NCBI GenBank assembly: GCA_028823145.1
Contig: JAPKCA010000002.1
Location: 1 to 55,145 of the forward strand
From: Flavobacteriales bacterium
GTDB lineage: Bacteria; Bacteroidota; Bacteroidia; Flavobacteriales_D; Sanyastnellaceae
Direction of reading: 5' to 3'
Length of the DNA: 55,145 nt
In this document: positions 16,401-23,790 of the stretch, in pieces
How positions within the stretch are numbered: the first letter of the stretch is position 1
Layout of the letters: each line of letters opens with the position of its first letter
Notes under the pieces: generated by a model
Told to the model about the DNA's origin: nothing
Database searches by the model: none
Seen by the model: only the letters and a program-made list of their open reading frames with translations
Translations under genes and position numbers: made by a program

Positions 16401-16605
16401 GTGGAATGCATTTTCTCTCAATGGGGGTGACGGTCGTCCGGGAGGGAATTCTCAACGAGCGTTGGAACGATTGCGCGAAGAAGGAGCCGGTTTTATTGCT
16501 GCGGTGGATACCGTCATGGAAGGAGTGTGGACAGAATGGATTCGGCAAGTACAAGCCATTGATCGTTCCCCTCAACGTATTTTCGACGAAGCGGGAAAGG
16601 ATTGA
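13462..16605 (+). CDS. Exported VPS10/sortilin-like BNR-repeat propeller protein
   Basis: 1047 residues from the ATG at 13462, chosen because it overlaps the preceding TGA; a TTG one codon upstream is less likely. After a signal peptide (ending LFGQ) come two seven-bladed propeller units with repeated Asp-box motifs (SIDGGATW, TTDGGISW, SMDGGLSW, SDDGGATW, TTDGGSTW), as in sortilin/glycosyl-hydrolase-like proteins. The C-terminal 250 residues are an Ig-like segment and a helical region (about 850-1040). No T9SS tail is seen, so a periplasmic or outer-membrane-attached location is likely. No sialidase active site is evident; a binding or peptide-processing role alongside the M20 dipeptidase is only a guess. 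Confidence 0.85.
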   Translation: MKMLNRFSTLLSLFVFTLMHALLFGQDVDSFIEGMNVRHIGPGAMSGRVTTIDVQRNRPEVIYIGTASGGLWRSETAGVQWEPLFDDQPTQSIGALALSPSNPDVIWVGTGEGNPRNSHSSGRGVFRSIDGGATWEMMGLEETHNIHRIIIHPNDSKTVWVGATGTAWGDSPHRGVYKTTDGGISWNQVLYTDERTGVADMIIDPSNPDKLLVAMWSHRREPWFFTSGGEGSALHITYDGGEKWKKLTSEEGMPEGEMGRIGLAISAANPDVIYGLIESNSTALYHSMDGGLSWSVIQQDNIGNRPFYYADIYADPSDEKRLFNLYSMVDLSEDGGKTFSTILPYSGVHPDHHAFYIHPDDPNFLIDGNDGGLNISRDGGNSWTFVNNLPLGQFYHIAVDMAIPYRIYGGMQDNGSWVGASEAWHVGGIRNEDWQEIMFGDGFDVQPTPGDLNTAYAMYQGGAVARVDLRSGNQTAIQPVQPDTIPLRFAWNAAIAIDPANENGVYFGSQMVHYSADRGASWRTISPDLTTNDPEKQNQAESGGLTIDATQAENHCTILCISPNPHRPEELWVGTDDGRIQHSDDGGATWKDHALGIKRFPVGAWIPQIHVSPHDPNEVYVVVNDYRRNNWQPYLYRTTDGGSTWVRLVMEGGEVTGHALSVVQDPVEPSLLFLGTEEGLFVSFDRGANWKRWTHEIPSVPVRDMVIHPRDGDLVLGTFGRAAYVMDDLAPLRALAGDGNAVLQESLMVFQAADAYDVDYRRPAGARFGADHLWQGDNRSAGALIQLYIHPDSAKAAEEDALQWAVIDAAGDTIRQAAMDAEEGLQSIRWRFDSNGTDWPRREVKKKKSHPSGGGPSVLPGIYTFTVQMGENHAITPVTIRPDPRVPYNRAAHEERNAFQREVMEEVQPIADAMDIIQRGLATIGLVKEEMGFLPDTLTEEVMELTDSLRTSLLDVEALYTEPKDFKGIESVTERLSSVMWNAFSLNGGDGRPGGNSQRALERLREEGAGFIAAVDTVMEGVWTEWIRQVQAIDRSPQRIFDEAGKD

Positions 16606-16606
16606 T

Positions 16607-17242
16607 TCAGAGCCGCCACGTGGCCATCCATTGGATGGTCATGTTCATCATGTAATCGATTCTTCCTTGGACGGGTTGTTCGGGTTGCGGACTAATGGGC
16701 AACAGACTTTGCCCAACACGAACTTCTAACCCCAAATGATCGGTGACCTCGTATCCTGCAGCAAGAATCCCACTGACATCGAACGGGTTGAGGTCGAAGG
16801 AAAGCACGTCATAGGTGCCATAAAAATCTTCTTCAGCTTTAATCAGGATGCTGGTTTGGATGCCTGCCGCGAACCACCAAACGGTTGGATTGGGATTCCA
16901 AACCCGCAGCAATGGAATATCGAAATACGTGAATTGGTAACGCCAGGTTGTGTAATCTAAATTCTTGGGATTCGGTGGACGTCGGCTTCCTTTCTGTGTC
17001 CAAATCAATCCTCCCTGTATGCCTTTGAAAGCACCTCGGCGAATATCCAAAACTGCTCCGGCGGTCCATCCAAATTTGTCAAAACCTGAGACTTGATCTC
17101 CGTGCACTTGTGAAGTGCAGAAGCCTAGAATGGGCCTCGCCGAAAAGTGAAGAGCCTGTTCCTCGGACTGTCCAAAACCTGGTGTTGCGCAGGAGAGTAA
17201 AACAGCCACCATCACGTCTCGAAGCTGAGGCGAGCGATTCAT
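16607..17242 (-). CDS. Outer-membrane beta-barrel protein, PorT-like
   Basis: A 211-residue protein with an N-terminal signal peptide (ending PGFGQ) and repeated amphipathic strands ending in aromatic residues (FKGIQGGLIWTQKGS, YQFTYFDIPLLRVW, VWWFAAGIQTSILIKA), the pattern of the small eight-stranded barrels often annotated as porin-family or PorT-like. The last strand ends MTIQWMATWRL. Its start overlaps the Omp28-like gene's stop by 4 bp. The stop codon lies one base from that of the VPS10-like gene. Confidence 0.8.
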   Translation of the reverse strand: MNRSPQLRDVMVAVLLSCATPGFGQSEEQALHFSARPILGFCTSQVHGDQVSGFDKFGWTAGAVLDIRRGAFKGIQGGLIWTQKGSRRPPNPKNLDYTTWRYQFTYFDIPLLRVWNPNPTVWWFAAGIQTSILIKAEEDFYGTYDVLSFDLNPFDVSGILAAGYEVTDHLGLEVRVGQSLLPISPQPEQPVQGRIDYMMNMTIQWMATWRL

Positions 17243-18120
17243 TCCGGCAGGTGCAACTCAAGGCAGTTTACAACCTGCCCCAACCCGTCCGTAACGACCG
17301 CCAAAACAGTTGAATTGTCCATGACCCAGTCATTCTCCCATTCATATGTGACCGAATGCATGGCTTCATCCCCTGCCTGAGCGCCTGCCCCAGCATCGCC
17401 AAATTCCAGTCCGAAAGCCCCATGAACGGATCCGCGCAGCACATGATTGAATTCGAAGTCTTCTACCAATTCGGGATCACTATCGTAATCGAGTTGGTAA
17501 TCGATTATGTGCGACTCCAAAACCAGCAATGCGACTTTCACCGGCCCGGTGACATCGCCAAAAAAGGTGCCGTGGACGTGAATGTTCAGGTGGTTGTTTT
17601 CTGGAATCCAGGTATGGTTAGCCTGCAATCCGAGCACTGGGTTATTGGCAAGTTCAGCGGTGGTCAGTTCCGCCCATTGAGCGGGAGCCCAAAAATTTCC
17701 AGGAACTTCACTGCGGTTGACCCGACCGACTGGATTGGCTTGAAAATCGAGCTGATTCCAAAACAAATCACCTTCCACGGTCGTCCAATCGGTATCAAAA
17801 TGGTCATCGTCGGTATTGGCAAGGTTCCCTGCGTGGACAGCCATCACCGAAACCAATTCTCCGTTTGATTCGCCGATCGCTGCCGCAATTAAACCAGCTG
17901 CAGGGCAATTCCCGCATTGATGTGCCGTGAAATCTTCTAACAACACGCGATGCACAGCATCGGTGGCAAGAAGGGCGTCAAACTCAGGCGCGTCCCCATA
18001 GACAGCATCTTGGTAATTTGTGGTTACCTCGATGATTGGGTCTTGAATCTCATCGCATCCCCACAGATGAATGGATGCGATAAAAAGGATGAAATACAGG
18101 GACGGTCGATTGAAACGCAT
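17239..18120 (-). CDS. Omp28-related lipoprotein with thioredoxin-like CxxC
   Basis: A 293-residue protein with a lipoprotein signal peptide (HLWGC, Cys22) and an Omp28-family domain. Near the N-terminus is VLLEDFTAHQCGNCPAAG with Cys69 and Cys72, the redox-type CxxC found in this family. A C-terminal beta-rich domain follows (about 180-290). Omp28-like proteins are surface or periplasmic lipoproteins typical of Bacteroidota. The gene is flanked by a beta-barrel downstream (4-bp overlap) and a thioredoxin-T9SS protein upstream (5 bp), which suggests an envelope thiol-redox role. Substrates are unknown. Confidence 0.85.
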   Translation of the reverse strand: MRFNRPSLYFILFIASIHLWGCDEIQDPIIEVTTNYQDAVYGDAPEFDALLATDAVHRVLLEDFTAHQCGNCPAAGLIAAAIGESNGELVSVMAVHAGNLANTDDDHFDTDWTTVEGDLFWNQLDFQANPVGRVNRSEVPGNFWAPAQWAELTTAELANNPVLGLQANHTWIPENNHLNIHVHGTFFGDVTGPVKVALLVLESHIIDYQLDYDSDPELVEDFEFNHVLRGSVHGAFGLEFGDAGAGAQAGDEAMHSVTYEWENDWVMDNSTVLAVVTDGLGQVVNCLELHLPE

Positions 18121-18125
18121 CGCCG

Positions 18126-19577
18126 TTACTTTTTAATCATGCGAATACTCTCAATCCCCTGCGGCGACTGGGCGCTTAATAAATAGACTCCGGGGGCCAA
18201 ATCACTGACATCGATCGTAGCATTGCTCCGAATGCCTTTGAGAGAAATATGTTTCACCAAGCCTCCCGTTGTGTGGTAAATTAAGATTTCGGTCGTCCCG
18301 TCTGCCCAACCTTGCACATTTACTGAACCGTGATTGGGGTTGGGTTGAATGCTCAATGTCGGCACGGCAACGGTGCCTTCAGCAATGGATAGGTTGATTT
18401 CGTTGACAAGGAAGCCCTTGTTGAGGTTGGACCAAAAACCACTGTTGTTGGCGGTGAAGATGGTATTGATGTTTTCCAAGGCCTCATTGAACGTACTGAT
18501 GTCGCATGCAATAGCCCCTCCATTCCCAGTCTGGTCGTAGAGATCAAATTTGTAACATCCCGTGGTCGGGAGGTTTACCCACCACGTATAATCGCTATTT
18601 GAATCCGTCATTTCACCGAACCCAATACCAGCGACTTCAGCTCCACTCCCGTCGGAAATAGCCCAACGATTGTCGGCGGGCGTACCATCAGATGAAAATT
18701 GAACACGAACCAAACTGGTAGCGGTTTGCGAGCTCAAATTCATCGTAGTTGAGACGCTGTTGTTTCCTTCGTATCCGTCTTCAGAGATAATATCGACAAA
18801 GAAAAAAGAGGTCGTTGCAAAAGAAGCATCACCTAGTTCTACATCAATGATTTCATAGGTGTCGAGATTCCCGGTCCATTCATAGGTCAACAAGTCAGTA
18901 CCAAACAACGTACTGGCTTGAAAGGTGCATGAAGTCAACGGCTCAAGGCCATTGTTGATGATGCGAACACTCAAGGGAGTGGGCACACCTGGGCAACTGT
19001 TGGTGGAGCCGGTGTATGACAATATTCCAGCATCCAACGGAAGACTTGCTGGCGCACAACTCATCGATTGTATATAATTCGAATGAGATTCGAAACTAGC
19101 CTGACCTGTTTGGTCCAAAATACGGTTGGGACAAATAGTGAAAATGGTAGGGTAATACGTGCACTCATACGTATTGAAAATACTGCCTCCGTTATCGATG
19201 ATGCCATAATCCACTCCATCGGTCCAGTCACCCCAAGTGTTGGATCCTGTCCCATGCAAATCATCATCGGTTGTCGAGTCGTCGGACTCAATCATGAATA
19301 CCCGAACGGTGTTGGTCCCGTCAGGCCCATGGGTTGCATGGAGGTCTTCTAGTACACCGGCAGTATGATAATTCCAGCACGGCCCACACCATGTGGCAGA
19401 CATATCCATGATGACCGCATAGCCAGAATCGAGGTAGCTATAAAGGTTGTGCTCAATACCGTTGATGTCAGTAGCGGTCCAATCGGGAGCAATGCTTCCA
19501 TCAGGCAATTGAGCTGTGGAAATTGTTGCATAGGATAAGAAGGCGCAGCAGCAGAAAAAAGAGACAAGCGATTTCAT
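18126..19577 (-). CDS. Secreted thioredoxin-fold protein with T9SS tail (paralogue 2)
   Basis: 483 residues. After a signal peptide (ending TAQ, about 23) comes a TlpA/redoxin domain (25-180) opening LPDGSIAPDWTATDINGIEH with the active-site motif ATWCGPCWNYH (WCGPC, 63-67). A middle Ig/CARDB-like region (about 185-290) and a further beta-domain (about 290-400) follow, and a type A T9SS sorting domain closes the protein (from about LSIQPNPNHGS, ending RMIKK). The same architecture is found in the upstream gene 19692-21167, so these are tandem paralogues. An active disulfide motif on a T9SS cargo implies redox chemistry at or outside the cell surface. Confidence 0.88.
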   Translation of the reverse strand: MKSLVSFFCCCAFLSYATISTAQLPDGSIAPDWTATDINGIEHNLYSYLDSGYAVIMDMSATWCGPCWNYHTAGVLEDLHATHGPDGTNTVRVFMIESDDSTTDDDLHGTGSNTWGDWTDGVDYGIIDNGGSIFNTYECTYYPTIFTICPNRILDQTGQASFESHSNYIQSMSCAPASLPLDAGILSYTGSTNSCPGVPTPLSVRIINNGLEPLTSCTFQASTLFGTDLLTYEWTGNLDTYEIIDVELGDASFATTSFFFVDIISEDGYEGNNSVSTTMNLSSQTATSLVRVQFSSDGTPADNRWAISDGSGAEVAGIGFGEMTDSNSDYTWWVNLPTTGCYKFDLYDQTGNGGAIACDISTFNEALENINTIFTANNSGFWSNLNKGFLVNEINLSIAEGTVAVPTLSIQPNPNHGSVNVQGWADGTTEILIYHTTGGLVKHISLKGIRSNATIDVSDLAPGVYLLSAQSPQGIESIRMIKK

Positions 19578-19592
19578 TCGAAGTTGTGCTAA

Positions 19593-19603
19593 AGGTTAAC
19601 TAG
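19593..19603. promoter_or_regulatory. CTAGTTAACCT motif upstream of thioredoxin-T9SS paralogue 2
   Basis: The 11-mer CTAGTTAACCT (minus strand), 16-26 nt before the ATG at 19577, recurs in opposite orientation at 21264-21274 upstream of the other paralogue. Candidate shared regulator site. No TANNTTTG box is evident here. Confidence 0.35.
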
Positions 19604-19629
19604 AGTAAAGGACGGTAGCTAGAATAAGA

Positions 19630-19662
19630 AAATCCGCACCACCCATTGGATGATGCGGATTT
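19630..19662 (-). terminator. Intrinsic terminator after thioredoxin-T9SS paralogue 1
   Basis: On the minus strand AAATCCGCA pairs with TGCGGATTT across a 15-nt loop, followed by TTCTTATT. It lies 30 bp after the stop of the gene at 19692-21167 and separates the two paralogues transcriptionally. Confidence 0.7.
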
Positions 19663-19691
19663 AAATAATTTCACGTAGAATCCAAGTAGGA

Positions 19692-21167
19692 TTAGTTGAG
19701 CGTCACGCGCAACGTTGTGGTTTCGTTCCCAGCTGTGAGAGCTACCAAGTAGACACCTGCCGAGATTCCAGCGAAGTTCAACACGTGGTTGTGCTCCCCT
19801 GCTTGCAATGTGCCCAGGTCCAAATTCACGACCTGCTCACCTACCAAGTTGTAGGCAACGATTCCTGCTTTCGCAGCAACGGTCGTGCTAAACTGAAGAT
19901 TGGTCTGGCCAGTGAATGGGTTGGGAAATACGTTGGTCACCTCGTTCAGCGTTTGCTCTGTGATTCCTGTATTCATCGAGGTAACGGCCATTCCGGCTTG
20001 CTCAGAGGCAAAATCGTATGAACCGTCGTAATCATAGACCGTAGAAACATAAACGAGGTCATCATTGTATGTCTTCACGGTACAATATCCATCAATCGAT
20101 CCCCACTGAGATCCATAAAGGCCATCTCCGTAGGAGTCTCCAATCTCGAATGTATAGCAGCCTTCAGATGGAACACTTACCCACCACGCGACTACGTCGC
20201 CTTCGTCACCGGCAATGTCTCCAGCAGACATCGATTCAACAACAGAGCCAGAGGCATCGGTGATGGACCAAGAAGTTTCTTGTGGCCAGTTGTCAATCAT
20301 GATTTCCACATGGATCAACGATGTGCCATCTGTAGCCAAAATCACAGAACCGGAAGAACTGTTGTTTGCAGTGTTTTCGTCATCTGACGTGATTTCAATG
20401 GTAAAGTCCGTATTCGATTCGAAGACGGCCGTTCCCAATTCAACGTTTTCGACGGCATACGTACCGAGGTCACCTGACCAGTCGTAGCTCAATAACTCAG
20501 TAGCACCATCCATGACGGCAATGGTGCAGTAACCTAGATTGGAGAGGCCCAAGTTCATCAAATCAACGCTTATGTTCACAGGTTCACCAGGGCAAGCGGT
20601 TGTTCCTCCGGTGTATCCCAAAAGAGCGGGATCGTTCATCAAAGAAGCTGCTTGACATGAATTCGCTTGGAAAATCGCGGTATGACCCGCAGCATCTAAT
20701 TGCCCAGACTCCGTTATAAGACGGTTCGGACAAACCGTATAAATGGTCGGATAGTAAGCGCCACCAAAGTCAGTGAAAATACTCCCACCATCGTCGATTA
20801 TTGGGAAGTGTACAACCGAAGTCCAATCACCTACCGTTGCAGATCCTGTTCCTTGCAAATCCTCCAGGGTAGTGGTGTCATCAGCTTCAATGTAAAATAC
20901 ACGAATTTCGTCGGTTCCATCAGGTCCGTACATTTCATGCAATTCATCCAAAGCACCACTTATGGCATAGTTCCAACAAGGGCCACACCATGTGGCAGAG
21001 AACTCGAGGATGACCTGCTTGCCTTCGTCTAGAAGATCGTACAGGTTGTGCTCAACACCGTCGAGATCAGTAGCTGTAAAGTCCGGAGCGACGCTGCCAT
21101 CGGGCAACTGCGCGAATGTGGCAAGGGAGAAAAACAGCCCTGCAATCAAAGCGTAAATGTGCTTCAT
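19692..21167 (-). CDS. Secreted thioredoxin-fold protein with T9SS tail (paralogue 1)
   Basis: 491 residues from the ATG at 21167 (MKHIYALIAG); a TTG three codons upstream is less likely. Signal peptide ends TFAQ. The redoxin domain opens LPDGSVAPDFTATDLDGVEH and carries ATWCGPCWNY (WCGPC, 60-64), followed by YYPTIYTVCPNRL as in paralogue 2. Middle beta-domains and a type A T9SS sorting domain (VFPNPFTGQTNLQF, ending TTLRVTLN) complete it. It has its own promoter (21212-21244) and terminator (19630-19662), so it is probably monocistronic. A 14-bp palindrome lies just upstream of the promoter. Confidence 0.9.
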   Translation of the reverse strand: MKHIYALIAGLFFSLATFAQLPDGSVAPDFTATDLDGVEHNLYDLLDEGKQVILEFSATWCGPCWNYAISGALDELHEMYGPDGTDEIRVFYIEADDTTTLEDLQGTGSATVGDWTSVVHFPIIDDGGSIFTDFGGAYYPTIYTVCPNRLITESGQLDAAGHTAIFQANSCQAASLMNDPALLGYTGGTTACPGEPVNISVDLMNLGLSNLGYCTIAVMDGATELLSYDWSGDLGTYAVENVELGTAVFESNTDFTIEITSDDENTANNSSSGSVILATDGTSLIHVEIMIDNWPQETSWSITDASGSVVESMSAGDIAGDEGDVVAWWVSVPSEGCYTFEIGDSYGDGLYGSQWGSIDGYCTVKTYNDDLVYVSTVYDYDGSYDFASEQAGMAVTSMNTGITEQTLNEVTNVFPNPFTGQTNLQFSTTVAAKAGIVAYNLVGEQVVNLDLGTLQAGEHNHVLNFAGISAGVYLVALTAGNETTTLRVTLN

Positions 21168-21211
21168 GAGATTCAATGTTTTGGTTGGTTCAATTTTTTA
21201 TTAAGACAAAT

Positions 21212-21244
21212 CAAATGTATGATAAAAACCGTCTTTTGTGACAA
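21212..21244 (-). promoter_or_regulatory. Promoter (TTG-N22-TACATTTG) of thioredoxin-T9SS paralogue 1
   Basis: Minus-strand TACATTTG (21219-21212) is a perfect -7 box; TTG (21244-21242) lies 22 nt upstream as a -33 element. The predicted start site leaves a leader of about 40 nt before the ATG at 21167. Confidence 0.65.
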
Positions 21245-21263
21245 CTGAAGCGTGGTATATCAA

Positions 21264-21281
21264 CTAGTTAACCTAGGTTAA
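21264..21281. promoter_or_regulatory. Perfect 14-bp palindrome, candidate operator
   Basis: TTAACCTAGGTTAA (21268-21281) is a perfect palindrome about 24 bp upstream of the -33 element of the gene at 19692-21167. The overlapping CTAGTTAACCT (21264-21274) recurs upstream of the sister gene. A dimeric regulator could bind here. Confidence 0.45.
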
Positions 21282-21399
21282 TTATGTGCAAACAAATACA
21301 CCCTTACTGGTAGCTCCTCTTATTGAGCTTGAAAGAGGGCGGAAATGGACCTTGAAATTCGTTGAAAAATGGAGCAACTTGGCTCGCGCCTACCAGCAA

Positions 21400-23082
21400 T
21401 CAGAAAGTGGTGGTGAAAGAAAAATTAATACCATTGGAGGCAGGGACGACTCGGCAAACTCCACCAATGCATAAAAGCCCTTCCCGCATTCTTCCATACG
21501 TCACGACGAATCGATGAGCTCCTTCAATTCTCCCAATAGAAACGTACGCGTAATGCTCGCGCTTTGATGCGATAGGATTGCCGTAATTGTAACCATCAGC
21601 TACCGTCACGAACCAATGAGGGCTCCAGGTGTATTCGGCCATTGCAAAAAGCCAATCACCTTTGTCTTGTTTGGTTTTCAAGATCTGAAACTCTGTTCTA
21701 AGGCTTTCGCGTGTACCGGTTTTTATCTGGGTTTCTAGGACATGAATATCAGCATAAATCATCCCTTTGGCGGTCGTGGTGACTGGCGTGACAAGGGCGT
21801 TGAACTCCAGGTTTAAAAAAGTGTATTTCCACTTGAAATACTTCGATTCCTTTCGGCTGATTTGAATGTTCAAATCTCTGACAAATTTGACGCTGCCGAA
21901 CCCCCAAGAGTTCCGCTCATATCCATAAACAACCTCATCAACACCGCTTAAGTTTGTTGTGTCGAGCCCATTGGCACCCGCAAAACTGATGCTCACATTC
22001 GTCCCGTAAGCCCCCCCCAAGAATGTTCCTTTAGGAATGGTGTACAACAAATCAGCACTGATACTTGATTCACCAGCAATAACAGTTGCGTACGGATACA
22101 AGGTGGCTGCCAAGTTGTAGGTATGTTGTTTTGTAATCGCGGGAATAAAATTGATGGGCATGTCGAATAACGAAAGGTCACGGTCTGAACGAAAGCTCAT
22201 GTTATCCACCATTTTGGCGCTCAAAGTGGCACCCAGCCCTCGTTTTGAATAGCCCAAGTTCGCCAGCAACGCTTCTCCTCTTCGGTAGGTGTATCCATTG
22301 TCGGCACTCGGGTCGTTGATTTTGGCGGCATACTCCAAACCAGCAGTCCATTTTCCCCGCATCGCTTCAATGCGATAAGACCATGCTCCAATGTTCTCTG
22401 GAAGTTCCAGCAATAAGGTGTCTTGATTGATGGTGCCACCGGTTTGAAACTTGCTCACAAAATTCGCCCCCAAGGAAACCTTTGTTTTCCAATCTAGGGC
22501 TCCTTTCGCAGCAAGAAGGGAGTTTAAATCCAACGTCCCGTCCACGGCTCGGACAATGCCCGCCCCATTGATCAAGCCATCGTCGAAATCCAAGCGCTGC
22601 TTGCCATAAAGGAATTTGATTTCAAGTCCACCTACCGGGCGAAGGATCAGGCGCACGCCATCCATGGCATTGTCGATGCCCAAGCCGGGTTCTACATATG
22701 ACCTGAATATGATTCCACTGCCGAATTGCTCGTAATAATTGCCCAAAGTAACATCCACTTTCCCGCTGGAATCGACATAGCGCATGTACCGAGAACCGAT
22801 GCCATTGCCTTTGAACCTTCCTGGGAATCCTTGAAGCGCATTGAGGTAGGACTCGTATCGAATACCTGCGCTGAAGCCGCCTTTGGTGTAAATTAAATTG
22901 GAGGCGGCGGAAAAACCTGCTTTTTCTGGTGGCGCAACGGCTCCAATGCTTTCGTCATCCGCGTAACTACTAAAGACAATCTGAACGTTTCCGCTCACGT
23001 TCCCACCACTTGATTCCTCCTGGCCAAAAAGAAATGGGCTGGATAGGATAACGAAGAAAAAAGCGAGCGGAAAGTGCTTCAT
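21400..23082 (-). CDS. DUF6029-type outer-membrane protein
   Basis: 560 residues with a signal peptide (ending LFGQ). The body is rich in amphipathic beta-strands, as in a large outer-membrane barrel. The N-terminal part matches the pattern of DUF6029 proteins: SGNVQIVFSSYADDESIGA, RYESYLNALQGFPGR and GNYYEQFGSGIIFRSYVE followed by LGIDNAMDGVRL. The C-terminal residue is Phe, as in many barrels. The ATG overlaps the stop of the TlpA-like gene by 4 bp. DUF6029 genes often accompany Omp28 or TlpA genes, in line with this neighbourhood; a redox-partner or transport role is inference. Confidence 0.82.
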   Translation of the reverse strand: MKHFPLAFFFVILSSPFLFGQEESSGGNVSGNVQIVFSSYADDESIGAVAPPEKAGFSAASNLIYTKGGFSAGIRYESYLNALQGFPGRFKGNGIGSRYMRYVDSSGKVDVTLGNYYEQFGSGIIFRSYVEPGLGIDNAMDGVRLILRPVGGLEIKFLYGKQRLDFDDGLINGAGIVRAVDGTLDLNSLLAAKGALDWKTKVSLGANFVSKFQTGGTINQDTLLLELPENIGAWSYRIEAMRGKWTAGLEYAAKINDPSADNGYTYRRGEALLANLGYSKRGLGATLSAKMVDNMSFRSDRDLSLFDMPINFIPAITKQHTYNLAATLYPYATVIAGESSISADLLYTIPKGTFLGGAYGTNVSISFAGANGLDTTNLSGVDEVVYGYERNSWGFGSVKFVRDLNIQISRKESKYFKWKYTFLNLEFNALVTPVTTTAKGMIYADIHVLETQIKTGTRESLRTEFQILKTKQDKGDWLFAMAEYTWSPHWFVTVADGYNYGNPIASKREHYAYVSIGRIEGAHRFVVTYGRMREGLLCIGGVCRVVPASNGINFSFTTTF

Positions 23083-23591
23083 TCGACCAATTTCAAAAGC
23101 TGCTCATACACCTCATATTCATCTCCTGTGGAATAGTTGCTGTGCTGCCAAACGATGTTTCCGTTCCCATCGACTAGGAATGTGTGAGGAACGTTGATGA
23201 CCGACATGGCACGAGCAAAGTCTTTGTTCGGGTCAAGCAAGATGGTGTAATCCCAAAGGACGCTGTTGACATAGGGTGTGACGCGTCGGATACTTCGTTG
23301 GTCATCGATGCTCACCGCCACGATTTCCACCCCTGTTTCTTCTTGCCAATCTTCGTACAATTCAGCGTAATTGTTGAGTTCTCGTTTGCAGGGACTGCAC
23401 CAGGTTGCCCAAAAACAAAAGAGAGTCGGATGGCCAGCTGTGCTGATTTCGCCTGTTGAAATCAAGTTGCCCTCCATGTCCTTTAATTGAAGATCTGGAA
23501 TAGACTTAACGTCAACATCTACCGAGAAGCTCAAGAAGATGAGGCCAATAAGGGCCATGCTCTTTGGGAAATGTGGGAGGGATTTCATCAT
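23079..23591 (-). CDS. TlpA-like thioredoxin-fold protein
   Basis: 170 residues with an N-terminal membrane segment or signal peptide (about 11-26), then a TlpA/ResA-type domain: FCFWATWCSPCKREL (WCSPC, 64-68), IVAVSIDDQRS, and the cis-Pro loop NVPHTFLVDGNG. Such proteins reduce or oxidise disulfides outside the cytoplasm. It is translationally coupled to the DUF6029 barrel and has a good promoter upstream. A second ATG one codon in (23588) is equally possible. Confidence 0.9.
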   Translation of the reverse strand: MMKSLPHFPKSMALIGLIFLSFSVDVDVKSIPDLQLKDMEGNLISTGEISTAGHPTLFCFWATWCSPCKRELNNYAELYEDWQEETGVEIVAVSIDDQRSIRRVTPYVNSVLWDYTILLDPNKDFARAMSVINVPHTFLVDGNGNIVWQHSNYSTGDEYEVYEQLLKLVE

Positions 23592-23627
23592 TTACAAGCT
23601 TATGTTCTTGACCAGACCGAATCTCGT

Positions 23628-23659
23628 CAAACCTATACAAAGGGTGACCAAAATCACAA
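23628..23659 (-). promoter_or_regulatory. Promoter (TTG-N21-TAGGTTTG) of the TlpA-DUF6029 operon
   Basis: Minus-strand TAGGTTTG (23635-23628) is a perfect -7 box with TTG (23659-23657) 21 nt upstream. Leader of about 30 nt to the ATG at 23591. Confidence 0.6.
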
Positions 23660-23778
23660 TCATATATGGGGATTAACAATGATAAACACATTCAAACTCC
23701 CGTTTGCGAGTCGCGCAAGATAGGATATTCTATTCTGAGGGCTCTATTTGTAGCATACAACTTCCGATGGAAGATGGG

Positions 23779-23786
23779 TATCTTCG
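23779..23786 (+). promoter_or_regulatory. -7-like box (TATCTTCG) 4 nt before an ATG start
   Basis: TATCTTCG, one mismatch to TANNTTTG, ends 4 nt before the ATG at 23791. The same octamer and spacing occur before nadC. A leaderless transcript is implied. The nearest TTTG is 28 nt upstream, too far for a standard -33. Confidence 0.5.
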
Positions 23787-23790
23787 CCCT

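Noticed and set aside
17356-17868. 170-codon plus-strand frame
   Set aside because: Antisense to the Omp28-like gene, with no ribosome-binding site or family pattern; the minus strand clearly codes.
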